Assembly: GCA_910584965.1 (NCBI GenBank)
Contig: CAJUDZ010000005.1
Location: forward strand, 62,001-126,000
Reading direction: 5' to 3'
DNA: 64,000 nt
DNA from: an uncultured Lachnospiraceae bacterium
Lineage (GTDB): Bacteria; Bacillota; Clostridia; Lachnospirales; Lachnospiraceae
Shown piece after piece: positions 9,627 to 18,519 of this stretch. Below the pieces are notes generated by a model that was not told the origin of the DNA, searched no databases, and worked only from the letters and a program-made list of their open reading frames with translations. Each line of letters starts with the position of its first letter. Within the stretch, counting starts at the first letter, position 1. The position numbers and the translations under genes are program-made.

Positions 9627-9673
9627 AAAAAGGACTTATAAAGCCGAGTATCCCGCTGTTATAAATCCTTTTA
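9627..9673 (-). terminator. Rho-independent terminator after codY
   Basis: On the minus strand an AAAAGGA-TTATAA arm pairs with a TTATAAG-TCCTTTT arm around a GC-containing loop. The second arm merges into a run of T residues. It separates codY from the flagellar promoter. Confidence 0.75.
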
Positions 9674-9737
9674 TCCGTGGCCAATCCATTGGCTTTGTAT
9701 CCCTGTTCAATTTTATCCGGTTCCGCGTTTTCTTTTC

Positions 9738-10520
9738 CTACCGGCCCTGTACCTTTAACTTCTCCACTTCCTCAAACACAACATCGTTCAGGACTTTAAT
9801 ATAAGTGCCTTTCATGCCGGAGGAGCGGGATTCAATTACGCCCGCGCTTTCAAACTTACGCAGGGCATTTACGATGACGGAGCGGGTAATGCCTACCTTA
9901 TCCGCGATCTTGCTCGCCACAAGAATGCCCTCCATGCCGCCGAGTTCGTCAAAAATATGGGTGATGGCTTCCATTTCCGAAAAGGAAAGCGTACCGATTG
10001 CGGACTTAACAACGGCAACTTTCCGGTTTTCCTCTGCGTTTTCCTCATTTACCGCCCGAAGCATCTCAAGCCCCACTACCGTTGTGCCGTATTCGCATAA
10101 AATAATATCATCGATATCGTACTGCTCGTTGCATTTATAAATGAACAGCGTACCGAGCCTTTCCCCCGAAATCTCAATCGGCGCTATGACAGCCTGAAAC
10201 TTCCTCGTGTCGATATTCTCAAAACCAAGCGTTTCCAGATTGACATTTTCCTTCGTCGAAAGCACGGAAAGGAATCTTTCGTTCAGCATCGGATCAATAA
10301 ATCCGCCCACATGCTCCACAATCAGTTCCGTCAGCGACTCCACCGTATTCAGATCGCCCACGCCGAGAACTTTTCCCTTTTTGCTGATCACCAGAACATT
10401 TGATGCAAGAATCTCTTTCAGCACATTGCAGATATCGTTAAAAACAACTTTTCCCGAATTGTTATTATGCAGAAGTTTTCCTATCTTTCTGGTCTTATCC
10501 AATAATTGTACGCTGCTCAT
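9738..10520 (-). CDS. codY: CodY, GTP- and branched-chain-amino-acid-sensing repressor
   Basis: 260 residues, full length. The N-terminal GAF-like ligand domain (about 1-155) contains the conserved VIAPIEISGERLGTLF strand. The C-terminal winged helix-turn-helix includes ASKIADKVGITRSVIVNALR and ESRSSGMKGTYIKVLN, both nearly invariant in CodY. CodY represses nutrient-uptake, amino-acid and often motility genes in Firmicutes while GTP and Ile/Leu/Val are plentiful. A near-perfect CodY box lies upstream of its own promoter, so autoregulation is likely. Flagellar genes follow directly downstream. Confidence 0.98.
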   Translation of the reverse strand: MSSVQLLDKTRKIGKLLHNNNSGKVVFNDICNVLKEILASNVLVISKKGKVLGVGDLNTVESLTELIVEHVGGFIDPMLNERFLSVLSTKENVNLETLGFENIDTRKFQAVIAPIEISGERLGTLFIYKCNEQYDIDDIILCEYGTTVVGLEMLRAVNEENAEENRKVAVVKSAIGTLSFSEMEAITHIFDELGGMEGILVASKIADKVGITRSVIVNALRKFESAGVIESRSSGMKGTYIKVLNDVVFEEVEKLKVQGR

Positions 10521-10583
10521 GTGCCCCGCCTTTCAAAGTCAGATATCTGTCACGTCACAATACTTTCTGTCCGTCATACGCAC

Positions 10584-10612
10584 ATTCTAACATATTTTTT
10601 CAGTATTTTCAA
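10584..10612 (-). promoter_or_regulatory. Sigma-A type promoter of codY
   Basis: Minus strand: -35 TTGAAA (10612-10607), 17-bp spacer, -10 TAGAAT (10589-10584). It is placed about 64 bp upstream of the codY ATG. Confidence 0.7.
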
Positions 10613-10636
10613 TGTATATTAACTGAATTTTGGCAC

Positions 10637-10651
10637 AATTTTCAGACAATT
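10637..10651. promoter_or_regulatory. codY: CodY-binding box upstream of codY
   Basis: The 15-bp AATTGTCTGAAAATT (minus strand) matches the published CodY consensus AATTTTCWGAAAATT at 14 of 15 positions. It lies about 25 bp upstream of the codY -35 element and 17 bp beyond the topA stop codon. Confidence 0.72.
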
Positions 10652-10667
10652 ACTGGTAATGAAAGAG

Positions 10668-12746
10668 TTATGACTCGGCCGGCTGCACGACGGCCTCCAC
10701 ATAACCGCAGTTCTCATCCGCACATAACAGTTTATTTCCTTTTTCCAGCATGATAGAACCACATTTTGGACATTTTTTGTCCACCGGTTTCTGCCATACC
10801 ATGAAATCACATTCCGGGTTATCGATACATCCGTAATACTTTCTCCCTTTTTTCGTCTTTTTCATGACAATATCTTTACCGCATTTCGGACAGGCCACGC
10901 CGATTTTTTCAAAATAAGGTTTGGTATTGCGGCACTCCGGAAATCCCGGACAGGCTAAAAATCTGCCATGCGGTCCGTATTTGATTACCATCTGCCTGCC
11001 GCAGTTTTCACAGACCTCATCCGACAGCTCGTCTGCAATTTCCACCTCTTCCAGCTCTTTCTCCGCCTTTATAACCGCTTCTTCCAGATCGGGATAAAAG
11101 TTGGCGATGACCGTTTTCCACCTGACATTGCCGTCCGCAACGCCGTCCAGAAGAGCCTCCATCGTCGCCGTAAAATTCACGTCCACAATGGATGGAAAAG
11201 CCTCTTTCATGATATTATTGACGACTTCGCCAAGCTCCGTCACATACAGATTTTTATTTTCTTTAACAATATAGCGCCTTGCAAGAATCGTCGTAATGGT
11301 CGGCGCATAGGTACTCGGCCTTCCGATTCCAAGCTCTTCCAGCGCGCGTACCAGGGACGCTTCCGTATAATGAGGCGCAGGCTGCGTAAAATGCTGTTTT
11401 TCCTCAAAAGAATCGAACGCAAGCTGCGTATTCCCGTCGATTCCCTTAACGAGCGTATTATCTTCTTCTTTTTCTTCCTCATCCGTATAAACGCTCAGGA
11501 AACCGTCGAATTTCACCCTGGAAGCCGCCACCGTAAACCGCTGCCCCGCCGCATCTATCTTCACGGATGTCGTCTCATACTGCGCCGGAGACATCCGGCT
11601 CGCCGCAAATCGCTTCCAGATCAGCTGGTATAACCGGAACTGATCCCTTGATAATGATTCTTTTAATTGAAAAGGCGTTCTTTCGATATCCGTAGGGCGG
11701 ATGGCCTCGTGCGCATCCTGTATCTTCTGGCTGCTTTTTTTCTCGGTTCCGGCCTCTGCGGCATACTCTGCACCGTACTGCGTGTTAATATAATCTTTTG
11801 CCGCCTTTTCCGCTTCTTCGGAAACTCTGGTGGAATCGGTACGCAGGTAAGTGATAACACCCACGGTCCCGTTTCCCTTGATATCGATGCCCTCATATAG
11901 CTGTTGTGCCAGCCGCATCGTTTTCTGCGTGGAAAAATTCAGCATCTTGCTGGCTTCCTGCTGCAGCGTTGACGTGGTAAAAGGCAGCGGCGGCTTTTTC
12001 ACCCTTGAGCCATGCTTTACATCCGCTACCCTGTATACGGCATTCTCCAGCGTTTTCTTTATCGCTTCCAGCTCTTCTTTGGAAGAAATTTCCTGTTTTT
12101 TCTCCGTCGTTCCGTAATATTTTGCTGAAAGCGGCTTCTTCTCCCCCGGAATCCGGAAAAGCGCATCCAGCGTCCAGTATTCTTCCGGGATAAACGCATT
12201 GATTTCATCTTCCCGGTCGCAGATTATCCTGAGCGCCACCGACTGAACGCGTCCCGCACTTAGTCCGCGCTTAACCTTCGCCCATAACAGAGGCGAAATC
12301 TTATAGCCCACCATACGGTCAAGACACCGTCTTGCCTGCTGTGCATCCACCAGGTCCATATCGATTTCCCTGGCATTTTTCAAAGATTCCTTCACCGCAT
12401 TCTTTGTAATTTCATTAAATGTAATGCGGTATACTTTTTTCCCTTCCAGTTTCAGCGCATGCAGCAAATGCCATGAAATTGCTTCTCCCTCACGGTCAGG
12501 GTCCGTTGCCAGATAGATTTTATCCGCCTTCTTCACTTCCCTGCGCAGGCCGGCAAGTATATCGCCTTTTCCTCTGATCGTAATATAACGCGGCTCGAAA
12601 TCATGCTCGATGTCAATGCCCATCTGACTTCTCGGAAGGTCACGCACATGCCCGTTGCTTGCGGCCACTTCATAGTTTGCCCCCAGAAACTTTTTAATTG
12701 TCTTCACCTTTGCAGGTGATTCCACAATCACCAGATACTTCGCCAT
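10668..12746 (-). CDS. topA: DNA topoisomerase I (type IA)
   Basis: 692 residues. It has an N-terminal Toprim domain (KYLVIVESPAK, then TDPDREGEAISWH near 81-93). The catalytic tyrosine is Tyr300 in GVITYLRTDSTRV. Three C-terminal four-cysteine zinc ribbons begin at CENCG, CPKCG and CPKCG. It relaxes negative supercoils by a single-strand break. The topA...codY-flgB order matches Bacillus, but trmFO, xerC/codV and hslVU are absent here. A strong promoter lies 51 bp upstream. Confidence 0.98.
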   Translation of the reverse strand: MAKYLVIVESPAKVKTIKKFLGANYEVAASNGHVRDLPRSQMGIDIEHDFEPRYITIRGKGDILAGLRREVKKADKIYLATDPDREGEAISWHLLHALKLEGKKVYRITFNEITKNAVKESLKNAREIDMDLVDAQQARRCLDRMVGYKISPLLWAKVKRGLSAGRVQSVALRIICDREDEINAFIPEEYWTLDALFRIPGEKKPLSAKYYGTTEKKQEISSKEELEAIKKTLENAVYRVADVKHGSRVKKPPLPFTTSTLQQEASKMLNFSTQKTMRLAQQLYEGIDIKGNGTVGVITYLRTDSTRVSEEAEKAAKDYINTQYGAEYAAEAGTEKKSSQKIQDAHEAIRPTDIERTPFQLKESLSRDQFRLYQLIWKRFAASRMSPAQYETTSVKIDAAGQRFTVAASRVKFDGFLSVYTDEEEKEEDNTLVKGIDGNTQLAFDSFEEKQHFTQPAPHYTEASLVRALEELGIGRPSTYAPTITTILARRYIVKENKNLYVTELGEVVNNIMKEAFPSIVDVNFTATMEALLDGVADGNVRWKTVIANFYPDLEEAVIKAEKELEEVEIADELSDEVCENCGRQMVIKYGPHGRFLACPGFPECRNTKPYFEKIGVACPKCGKDIVMKKTKKGRKYYGCIDNPECDFMVWQKPVDKKCPKCGSIMLEKGNKLLCADENCGYVEAVVQPAES

Positions 12747-12796
12747 AGCAATTCCTCATTCCTGTCAGTACACTTTTCTCTTGCTTAACGAGAATT

Positions 12797-12825
12797 ACTA
12801 TACAGCATGTTGGGAAAGGTTGCAA
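12797..12825 (-). promoter_or_regulatory. Sigma-A type promoter of topA
   Basis: Minus strand: -35 TTGCAA (12825-12820), 17-bp spacer, -10 TATAGT (12802-12797). It lies downstream of the terminator that closes the pilus operon. Confidence 0.7.
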
Positions 12826-12957
12826 GGGAAATTTTCTTTCTAAATTTTGCCACGGCCGCATCTTATAAAGAGGCCGGAGCGCTTTGAAAATTTCATCCCA
12901 AAGCTTATGTGCTAGTTCGATTGACAGGCTGGCAGAATTTTGATGTGTGTTCTGCAC

Positions 12958-12994
12958 GAAAAAGAGGACCGTTCACAAAAAACAGCCCTCTTCC
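12958..12994 (-). terminator. Terminator of the type IV pilus operon
   Basis: Minus strand: GGAAGAGG pairs with CCTCTTTTTC around a loop that itself contains a T-run. It sits just beyond the stop codon of the giant surface protein. It separates the pilus operon from topA. Confidence 0.65.
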
Positions 12995-13020
12995 TGCCCG
13001 CAGGCATATTATTCACGCTC

Positions 13021-16000
13021 CTACTCCAAAAGAAACAGCTGCGCCCTGTTCAATACAACGGAATCGCTTCCGGTCACGGGTTCATCCGTGCCGAAATGAT
13101 GAAAACGCGACTCCACCACGATATATATGTCAGCATTGGTGCGGCTTTTGTTTTGCAGCGGTATGACGGGAGCCTCGATCTGATATACTTTACCAGGAAC
13201 AGGGCGAAACTCGGTTCCGACTTCCACCAGGCGGTTTTCTTCCACCGTGTATACACTGGATATAAAAGGGCTTGCGAGCACGCTTTTTCCGCCAATATCG
13301 ATCGGTGTGCCGGCCGTGTCATCCTGATAGTAAAAAGATATCCGCACTTCTTTTCCGAACGCCAGATTGGGTTCCGTTATTTTAAAATATACATCTGTCG
13401 TTTCATCCAGGAGGCCGGCGTTTCCGTCCGCCGTATCCACCATCTGTTCATCAAAAGGAATGCAAATGCTCTCGATTTCCGGCGCATCTGCCGCAAGTCC
13501 CGCTACAATGGCGACTTTCGGATTTTTAATCCCCACGTTATAGGCCGCCATCAGCGCGTTGACAAAGAGACGGCATTCCAGAACGCCATCCTGCGTGGAC
13601 GGCGGCTCCATACCGGGCGCCTCTTCGAATTTATAAGCATAATAGTCTTCTCCGATATAGATCACATTGCCCCTGCTGTAAAGATAATAATTGTTTGCCG
13701 CATCCTTTCCGGAAACATCATAAGCGCTCATCGAATCCGCACCGGCATCATCTTCCAGACAATACCATGCCGTAACATCCGCTATGGAATCCTCGCTGCC
13801 GTTATTTTGCAGATTCAGCACATAGTCCGCCCCTTTGACAGGCTGGGCCAGTCTGCCGCTTCCGCCGATTTCAAACGGGTAATGGGAAATCGAGCCGTCA
13901 TTGACCTGTCTTATGGCCAGACCGCTTTTTTCGCCGAACATATCCGCTTTTAACGGCGCATAGCGGTAATAGGACAAATCCCCTTTCTCCTGTCCCAGTT
14001 TTCCGTATGTTCCGGTATCCCTCTGACCAAGCAGCGCACTGTCGATGCCCAATCTGCCGGTATCGCCAAGAGCCGCTGATGAAGACACCAGCACCCCTCT
14101 TCCCTGCGCAATGAACTGATTCACCGCCCAGGATATATTTTCCATATTCTCCGCCGGGCCAAAGCCCAGGACAAGCACGTCAAAACCTTCCAGATATTTG
14201 CCGTTCTGCGCAAGCTGTTGTTCCAGATCCGCTGCCGATATGGTCTTTATTTCAAATTCCGAACCGGTCTGCACTTCCGCATTTTTCAGAAAATGTCCCA
14301 TCATCGTCTGATCCGCCGCCAGATAGGCCAGCGCCAGATTGTATTTGGCTGCCTCGTTTTTGTCGGCATCACTCATCGTGTCGATATTTCCCGGTGCAAT
14401 CTGCAAAATGCGTATCTTCGTCGGAACAGGATCAAAAATTTCAAAAAATCCCATCAACGCATCGCGCCTGTAAGAATTGCCCGCATCGGACACTTCCAGT
14501 TTCCAGGGGAGAATCCCCTTCTGGGGCGACTCGAACTCGATGGTAAATTCCCCGTTGTCCGTCGAAAAACCACTGTAAACCTCCTCATCAGGCGCAAATC
14601 TGCCATCCTGATTCTGATCCAGATAGAGACGGATATCCACATTGTCCGAATACGCTTCCTCTCTGTCATCTTCCACCCGGAATTGAACGGTTCCGCGATA
14701 TTTCCCTTCCCCGTCGGCTTTGATCTGCTGCACCAGCCTGATTTCCTCTTCTCCCTCGTTTTCCTCCGCATCCGCATATCGTATCTGCGGCCGGCGTATA
14801 TTAACCTGTGCCGCAAAAACCGCGCTGCTGTGCACATCGGAAATGGTATACAGATATTCTTCGTATTCATTGACCGCAGTCCGCAGGAAATCATACATCT
14901 GGGAATTGCCGTCGACATAATCGGTATTAATTTCATCCACGCCCGCGTCTTTCGCCGACTGTCCTGTAAAGAAATCGTCTTCCACGACAACCGGATAACC
15001 TGCCCGCATGAAATCAAGCAGCGCTTCCCGTTTCTGCGGCGTGATATCAATGCCGTCATACCGCTCACCGTCTCCGGTCGCAATATCGCCTTCGGCGCTG
15101 TATACAATACCATTCATCTCCCCGTCGTTATAAACGGTGTAACGGATTCCGTCTTTTCGCTCATGGTTCAGCCGCTGACCGTCAAGACCGATAAAGACCA
15201 TCTGGTACCGGTCGTTAATGTCGCGCTGGCTGCCGGAAAACTCCGCCACAGAAAGGGTATCCACAACAATATCAATCACCTTTGAGCTTCGCAGAATCTG
15301 CTGCCCCGGACCGGAAGAGCCCTCCTTTTCCCAATAAAGGACCGTATAGCCGTCCGCTTCGCCGCCGCCCGTTTTCAAATCGGAATGCGCATTCGTCGTC
15401 GGCTGTAATTCCAGCACGCGGATATCCCGAAAATCACTGATCAGACCTACCGAATAATTAATAATATACTGCATCACTCTGGCTTTGCTGATAATTTCCG
15501 ATATTTTATCTTCATCCGGAAGCGTGCTGTTTTCCGCCTTCAATGCCGCCAGTACTTCCATAAAACCTGCCGAAACCTTTTCGTCGTCAAACGGCGCATA
15601 AAAATCTTCGGATACGAGCATCTCATCGTTCAGAATATAAATGTTTCGATTTACATAATGATAATGATTGTCTGTCTTGTCCGGATATTTCGATGCTCCG
15701 ATATTCATCATCATGTTATCGTAATTCTCCATATCCTGATAATACATGGAAAGATTTTTTTTGAGCAAAATCTGAACAAGTTTCTGGTAAACCATCTTCG
15801 GCTTCTGTTCACCGTCCGGCGTCTGACCTGCATCCGGATTCTGCCCGGTATCCGGCAGCTGACCTGCATCGGAACCCATATAGCCGTAATCAGCCTCAAT
15901 AATTCCGTAATCTGCAATGACCGGCATCAGATCAACAACCGCACGATAAATAACGTTAAAGAGGACCTCAGCCGACATATCGCCGCCAAATTCCGTCATA

Positions 16001-18501
16001 TAATGGATGGCCGCACCGCTTCCAAGCAGTTCTCCCAGACCGGCTTCCAGATAAACCAGATCGGCATTCATTACATCGTCGGGCGTCACCTGGCTCGCCG
16101 TGAGCACTTTTACCTGAATGCGGAAAGACTCCGATTCATTATCGCCGCCTGCCAGAGAATGGAATACATACCGTTCCAGCCAGTCGGCACCGCCGCTGCA
16201 CCGGAAAAAAGTCGGCGCATTATAAATAAGAAGATTATATCCCGTTCCGTCTTCTTCCGCCGTCTCCTCCAGTTTATATTCTCCCTGTCCTGCACCGGCA
16301 TATACAAAAACCGCATCCGCCGGCGTTCCGGTCATCAACGGTTCGCTTCCTTCCTCCGCCGCATTTTCCGATGCCGCAGGGATTCCGTTATCCGTATACG
16401 CCCCGTCACCCGTTAAAGCGCCGTCGTCTGCCGATATACCGTCTCCTGCAAAGGCGCTGTCTCCCACCGGATTATAAGTGCCGTAAGGAGGCACACCGTC
16501 AACCGCCGCTTCTTCCGCCGGTATCACGCTTTCGGGCTGATAGAGCGGTCTCGCTTCTTCCAGCCCGCTGACATAACGAAAATGCACTATATAATATCCT
16601 GTTTCTTTTGCGCCGGCCGTAGGGGGCAGCGAAGGCGCTTCCGCATCCGGCTGCGTTGTATTGTCCGGGGCTGTGTCCGAAACCCCGGAATCTGCCGGAG
16701 GCGTCGTATCTGACGGATTCTGTCCCTCAGACGGAAGATTATCCGCGGAATCCGGCGTTTCCGGAGAACTGGTCTCCCCCGTTCCGCCCGTTGTATCTTC
16801 TTCCTCCGGTGGGATGGGGGGGGCCGGAGGTGCTGCCGCATCGGGATTGACCGGAACAGTCGGCGTCGATTCCGGTCGATCGGTACCCGCCGGCGCATCC
16901 GGCGGTGAATCTCCTTCTATCGGCTGTAATGCCGTCTGAGCCAGTACATACCGACTTTCTTTTACCGAAACAAGTTTCCGCCAGGCAAGGCCCGCCACAT
17001 CGGAAATATTGCCCGACGGCACCGCCTCCTGTACGTCTGCCGGTTCACTCACAGTACTTTCGCCGGCATCGCCTCCTTCTGCTCCGCCAACATCTTCCGA
17101 ACCGCCTGCGCTGTCGTTTCCGCCGACTCCGCTTCCTTCTCCCGAACCGTCCGGATCGTCGTTTCCGCCATCTTCGCTTCCTTCTCCCGAACCGTCCGTA
17201 TCATCGTTTCCGCCGTCTTCGCTTCCTTCTCCCGAACCGTCCGGATCGTCGCTTCCGCTGTCTTCGCTTCCTTCTCCCGGGCCGTCCGTACCGTCGCTTC
17301 CGCTGTCTTCGTTTCCTTCTCCCGAACCGCCCGTATCGTCGTTTCCGCTGTCTTCGTTTCCTTCTCCCGGGCCGTTCGTACCGTCGTCTTCGGAGCCGTC
17401 AGAACCATGATTTCCATTATCCTCACCGGAATCCGAATGATCTCCATCCTCCGGCCCCGGCTCCGTAACATCCGGATTTTCCGGTTCGACCGGAGTTTCC
17501 GCAGGCACGTCCGGCAATACCGGATTTTCCCCGGTCCCGCCTTCTTCATCATCCGGGAAAAACACGTTATCCGGGAGGTCCTGAAACTGTCCCGCATAGG
17601 AAAAAATACCGTCCTGCAGCAGATAAACGCCGGTCGCCGCCGGATATTCGCCCTCTTCTCCCGTCACCTGTACGGCATCCACCACTTCGTATCCCTGTAA
17701 AGCAGCCTCTGGCTGACAGGCAAAAACCACATGATATGCGCCGTCCGCGCCGGCCCATTCATATACCGTACCGCCGCCGGATACATTTGTTCCAAACGTA
17801 CCGCCCGCCAGGTTATAATCAAACCCTGTCCTGTCGGCGCCGCTGCCTTCCACATACTGCTGCACCATCGCATGGACAAAACCGTTCTGTTTATATTTCT
17901 GCACAGCGCCGGTTTCCGGAAAATAGCTGTCGTAGATCTGACGCCACCCGTTTTCTTCCGACAAATCCGGCGTAATGCCCGCATAACCCTCCTGATAATG
18001 CGGCTGAAGCAGAGAAGAGTCCATCCCCGCCGGCAACAGTAACGAAGCGAGCGCCTCCCTTTCCTCATAATGGTAGAAAGCTTCCTGATAGTCATCAAAC
18101 GTTATTTTCAGGCCTTCTTCCACCGACACCTGGTCTTCCCCGGTCAGTACCGTTCCGTCCGTCAGATAACCGATCGTACCGAGCGAAACATTCGGAATGC
18201 TGATTGTCTGGCTGTGGTCGGAAAGGGTATAGGTATAGGAAGCCGTTCCGGGTACAATATCCAGTATTACAAAAGGCTCCCCTTCACTGTGCGCCTCCAC
18301 CACCTTGCCGATGCCGCCAAAAGACTCCTGTGCCTCCACAGGCGCCGCACTCTGCAAAAAATTCCAGAAAGAAACGCCCGCGGCTGAGACTGTCAGAACA
18401 GACGCAGCTGCAGCAAGCACAAGTTTTTTATCCACACGCGGTTTTATTCTGTTGTTCCGGTATTTATACCTGTAACGAGCTGCTACTCTTTTCCTTTTCA
18501 T
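13021..18501 (-). CDS. Giant membrane-anchored surface protein (DUF5057-like) with acidic tandem repeats
   Basis: 1,826 residues. A basic N-terminus (RYRYKYRNNR) is followed by one membrane helix at about 27-50 and no C-terminal anchor, so most of the chain should lie outside the membrane. Residues 60-310 form a globular region that includes EGEPFVILDIVPG. Residues 345-480 are Gly/Asp/Ser/Glu-rich and include six 15-residue repeats (377-466). Residues 530-630 are Pro/Thr-rich. Folded alpha/beta regions follow from about 790, and a C-terminal domain from about 1355 has ILQIAPGN, DVLVLGFGPA and GRGVLVSSSAALGD strands. It resembles what I recall of DUF5057, which has no assigned function. As last gene of the pilus operon it may be a pilus-associated surface protein; that role is inferred from context only. 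Confidence 0.88.
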   Translation of the reverse strand: MKRKRVAARYRYKYRNNRIKPRVDKKLVLAAAASVLTVSAAGVSFWNFLQSAAPVEAQESFGGIGKVVEAHSEGEPFVILDIVPGTASYTYTLSDHSQTISIPNVSLGTIGYLTDGTVLTGEDQVSVEEGLKITFDDYQEAFYHYEEREALASLLLPAGMDSSLLQPHYQEGYAGITPDLSEENGWRQIYDSYFPETGAVQKYKQNGFVHAMVQQYVEGSGADRTGFDYNLAGGTFGTNVSGGGTVYEWAGADGAYHVVFACQPEAALQGYEVVDAVQVTGEEGEYPAATGVYLLQDGIFSYAGQFQDLPDNVFFPDDEEGGTGENPVLPDVPAETPVEPENPDVTEPGPEDGDHSDSGEDNGNHGSDGSEDDGTNGPGEGNEDSGNDDTGGSGEGNEDSGSDGTDGPGEGSEDSGSDDPDGSGEGSEDGGNDDTDGSGEGSEDGGNDDPDGSGEGSGVGGNDSAGGSEDVGGAEGGDAGESTVSEPADVQEAVPSGNISDVAGLAWRKLVSVKESRYVLAQTALQPIEGDSPPDAPAGTDRPESTPTVPVNPDAAAPPAPPIPPEEEDTTGGTGETSSPETPDSADNLPSEGQNPSDTTPPADSGVSDTAPDNTTQPDAEAPSLPPTAGAKETGYYIVHFRYVSGLEEARPLYQPESVIPAEEAAVDGVPPYGTYNPVGDSAFAGDGISADDGALTGDGAYTDNGIPAASENAAEEGSEPLMTGTPADAVFVYAGAGQGEYKLEETAEEDGTGYNLLIYNAPTFFRCSGGADWLERYVFHSLAGGDNESESFRIQVKVLTASQVTPDDVMNADLVYLEAGLGELLGSGAAIHYMTEFGGDMSAEVLFNVIYRAVVDLMPVIADYGIIEADYGYMGSDAGQLPDTGQNPDAGQTPDGEQKPKMVYQKLVQILLKKNLSMYYQDMENYDNMMMNIGASKYPDKTDNHYHYVNRNIYILNDEMLVSEDFYAPFDDEKVSAGFMEVLAALKAENSTLPDEDKISEIISKARVMQYIINYSVGLISDFRDIRVLELQPTTNAHSDLKTGGGEADGYTVLYWEKEGSSGPGQQILRSSKVIDIVVDTLSVAEFSGSQRDINDRYQMVFIGLDGQRLNHERKDGIRYTVYNDGEMNGIVYSAEGDIATGDGERYDGIDITPQKREALLDFMRAGYPVVVEDDFFTGQSAKDAGVDEINTDYVDGNSQMYDFLRTAVNEYEEYLYTISDVHSSAVFAAQVNIRRPQIRYADAEENEGEEEIRLVQQIKADGEGKYRGTVQFRVEDDREEAYSDNVDIRLYLDQNQDGRFAPDEEVYSGFSTDNGEFTIEFESPQKGILPWKLEVSDAGNSYRRDALMGFFEIFDPVPTKIRILQIAPGNIDTMSDADKNEAAKYNLALAYLAADQTMMGHFLKNAEVQTGSEFEIKTISAADLEQQLAQNGKYLEGFDVLVLGFGPAENMENISWAVNQFIAQGRGVLVSSSAALGDTGRLGIDSALLGQRDTGTYGKLGQEKGDLSYYRYAPLKADMFGEKSGLAIRQVNDGSISHYPFEIGGSGRLAQPVKGADYVLNLQNNGSEDSIADVTAWYCLEDDAGADSMSAYDVSGKDAANNYYLYSRGNVIYIGEDYYAYKFEEAPGMEPPSTQDGVLECRLFVNALMAAYNVGIKNPKVAIVAGLAADAPEIESICIPFDEQMVDTADGNAGLLDETTDVYFKITEPNLAFGKEVRISFYYQDDTAGTPIDIGGKSVLASPFISSVYTVEENRLVEVGTEFRPVPGKVYQIEAPVIPLQNKSRTNADIYIVVESRFHHFGTDEPVTGSDSVVLNRAQLFLLE
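17104..17373. repeat. Six 45-bp tandem repeats encoding acidic 15-mers
   Basis: In-frame repeat inside the giant surface protein. Each unit encodes a variant of GSGEGSEDGGNDDPD, so the protein has a flexible, strongly acidic spacer at residues 377-466. The copies differ by scattered substitutions, and copy number is likely to vary among strains. Confidence 0.92.
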
Positions 18502-18519
18502 CGCTGATTGCCCTTATTG

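Noticed and set aside
12694..12957. 87-residue frame upstream of topA
   Set aside because: It overlaps the topA start and promoter out of frame and has no conserved features.
12940..13953. Long plus-strand open frames opposite the giant surface protein and other minus-strand genes
   Set aside because: They mirror conserved minus-strand genes, show no family motifs and lack ribosome sites; they are antisense shadows of the codon bias.
17104..17373. CRISPR-like array
   Set aside because: The repeats are in-frame, contiguous and encode amino-acid repeats, with no spacers; no CRISPR array or cas gene was seen in the window.
17009..17468. Plus-strand Ser/Pro and Arg/Leu-rich repeat proteins opposite the 45-bp repeats
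   Set aside because: Produced by reading the acidic repeat on the other strand; no start signal or family support.
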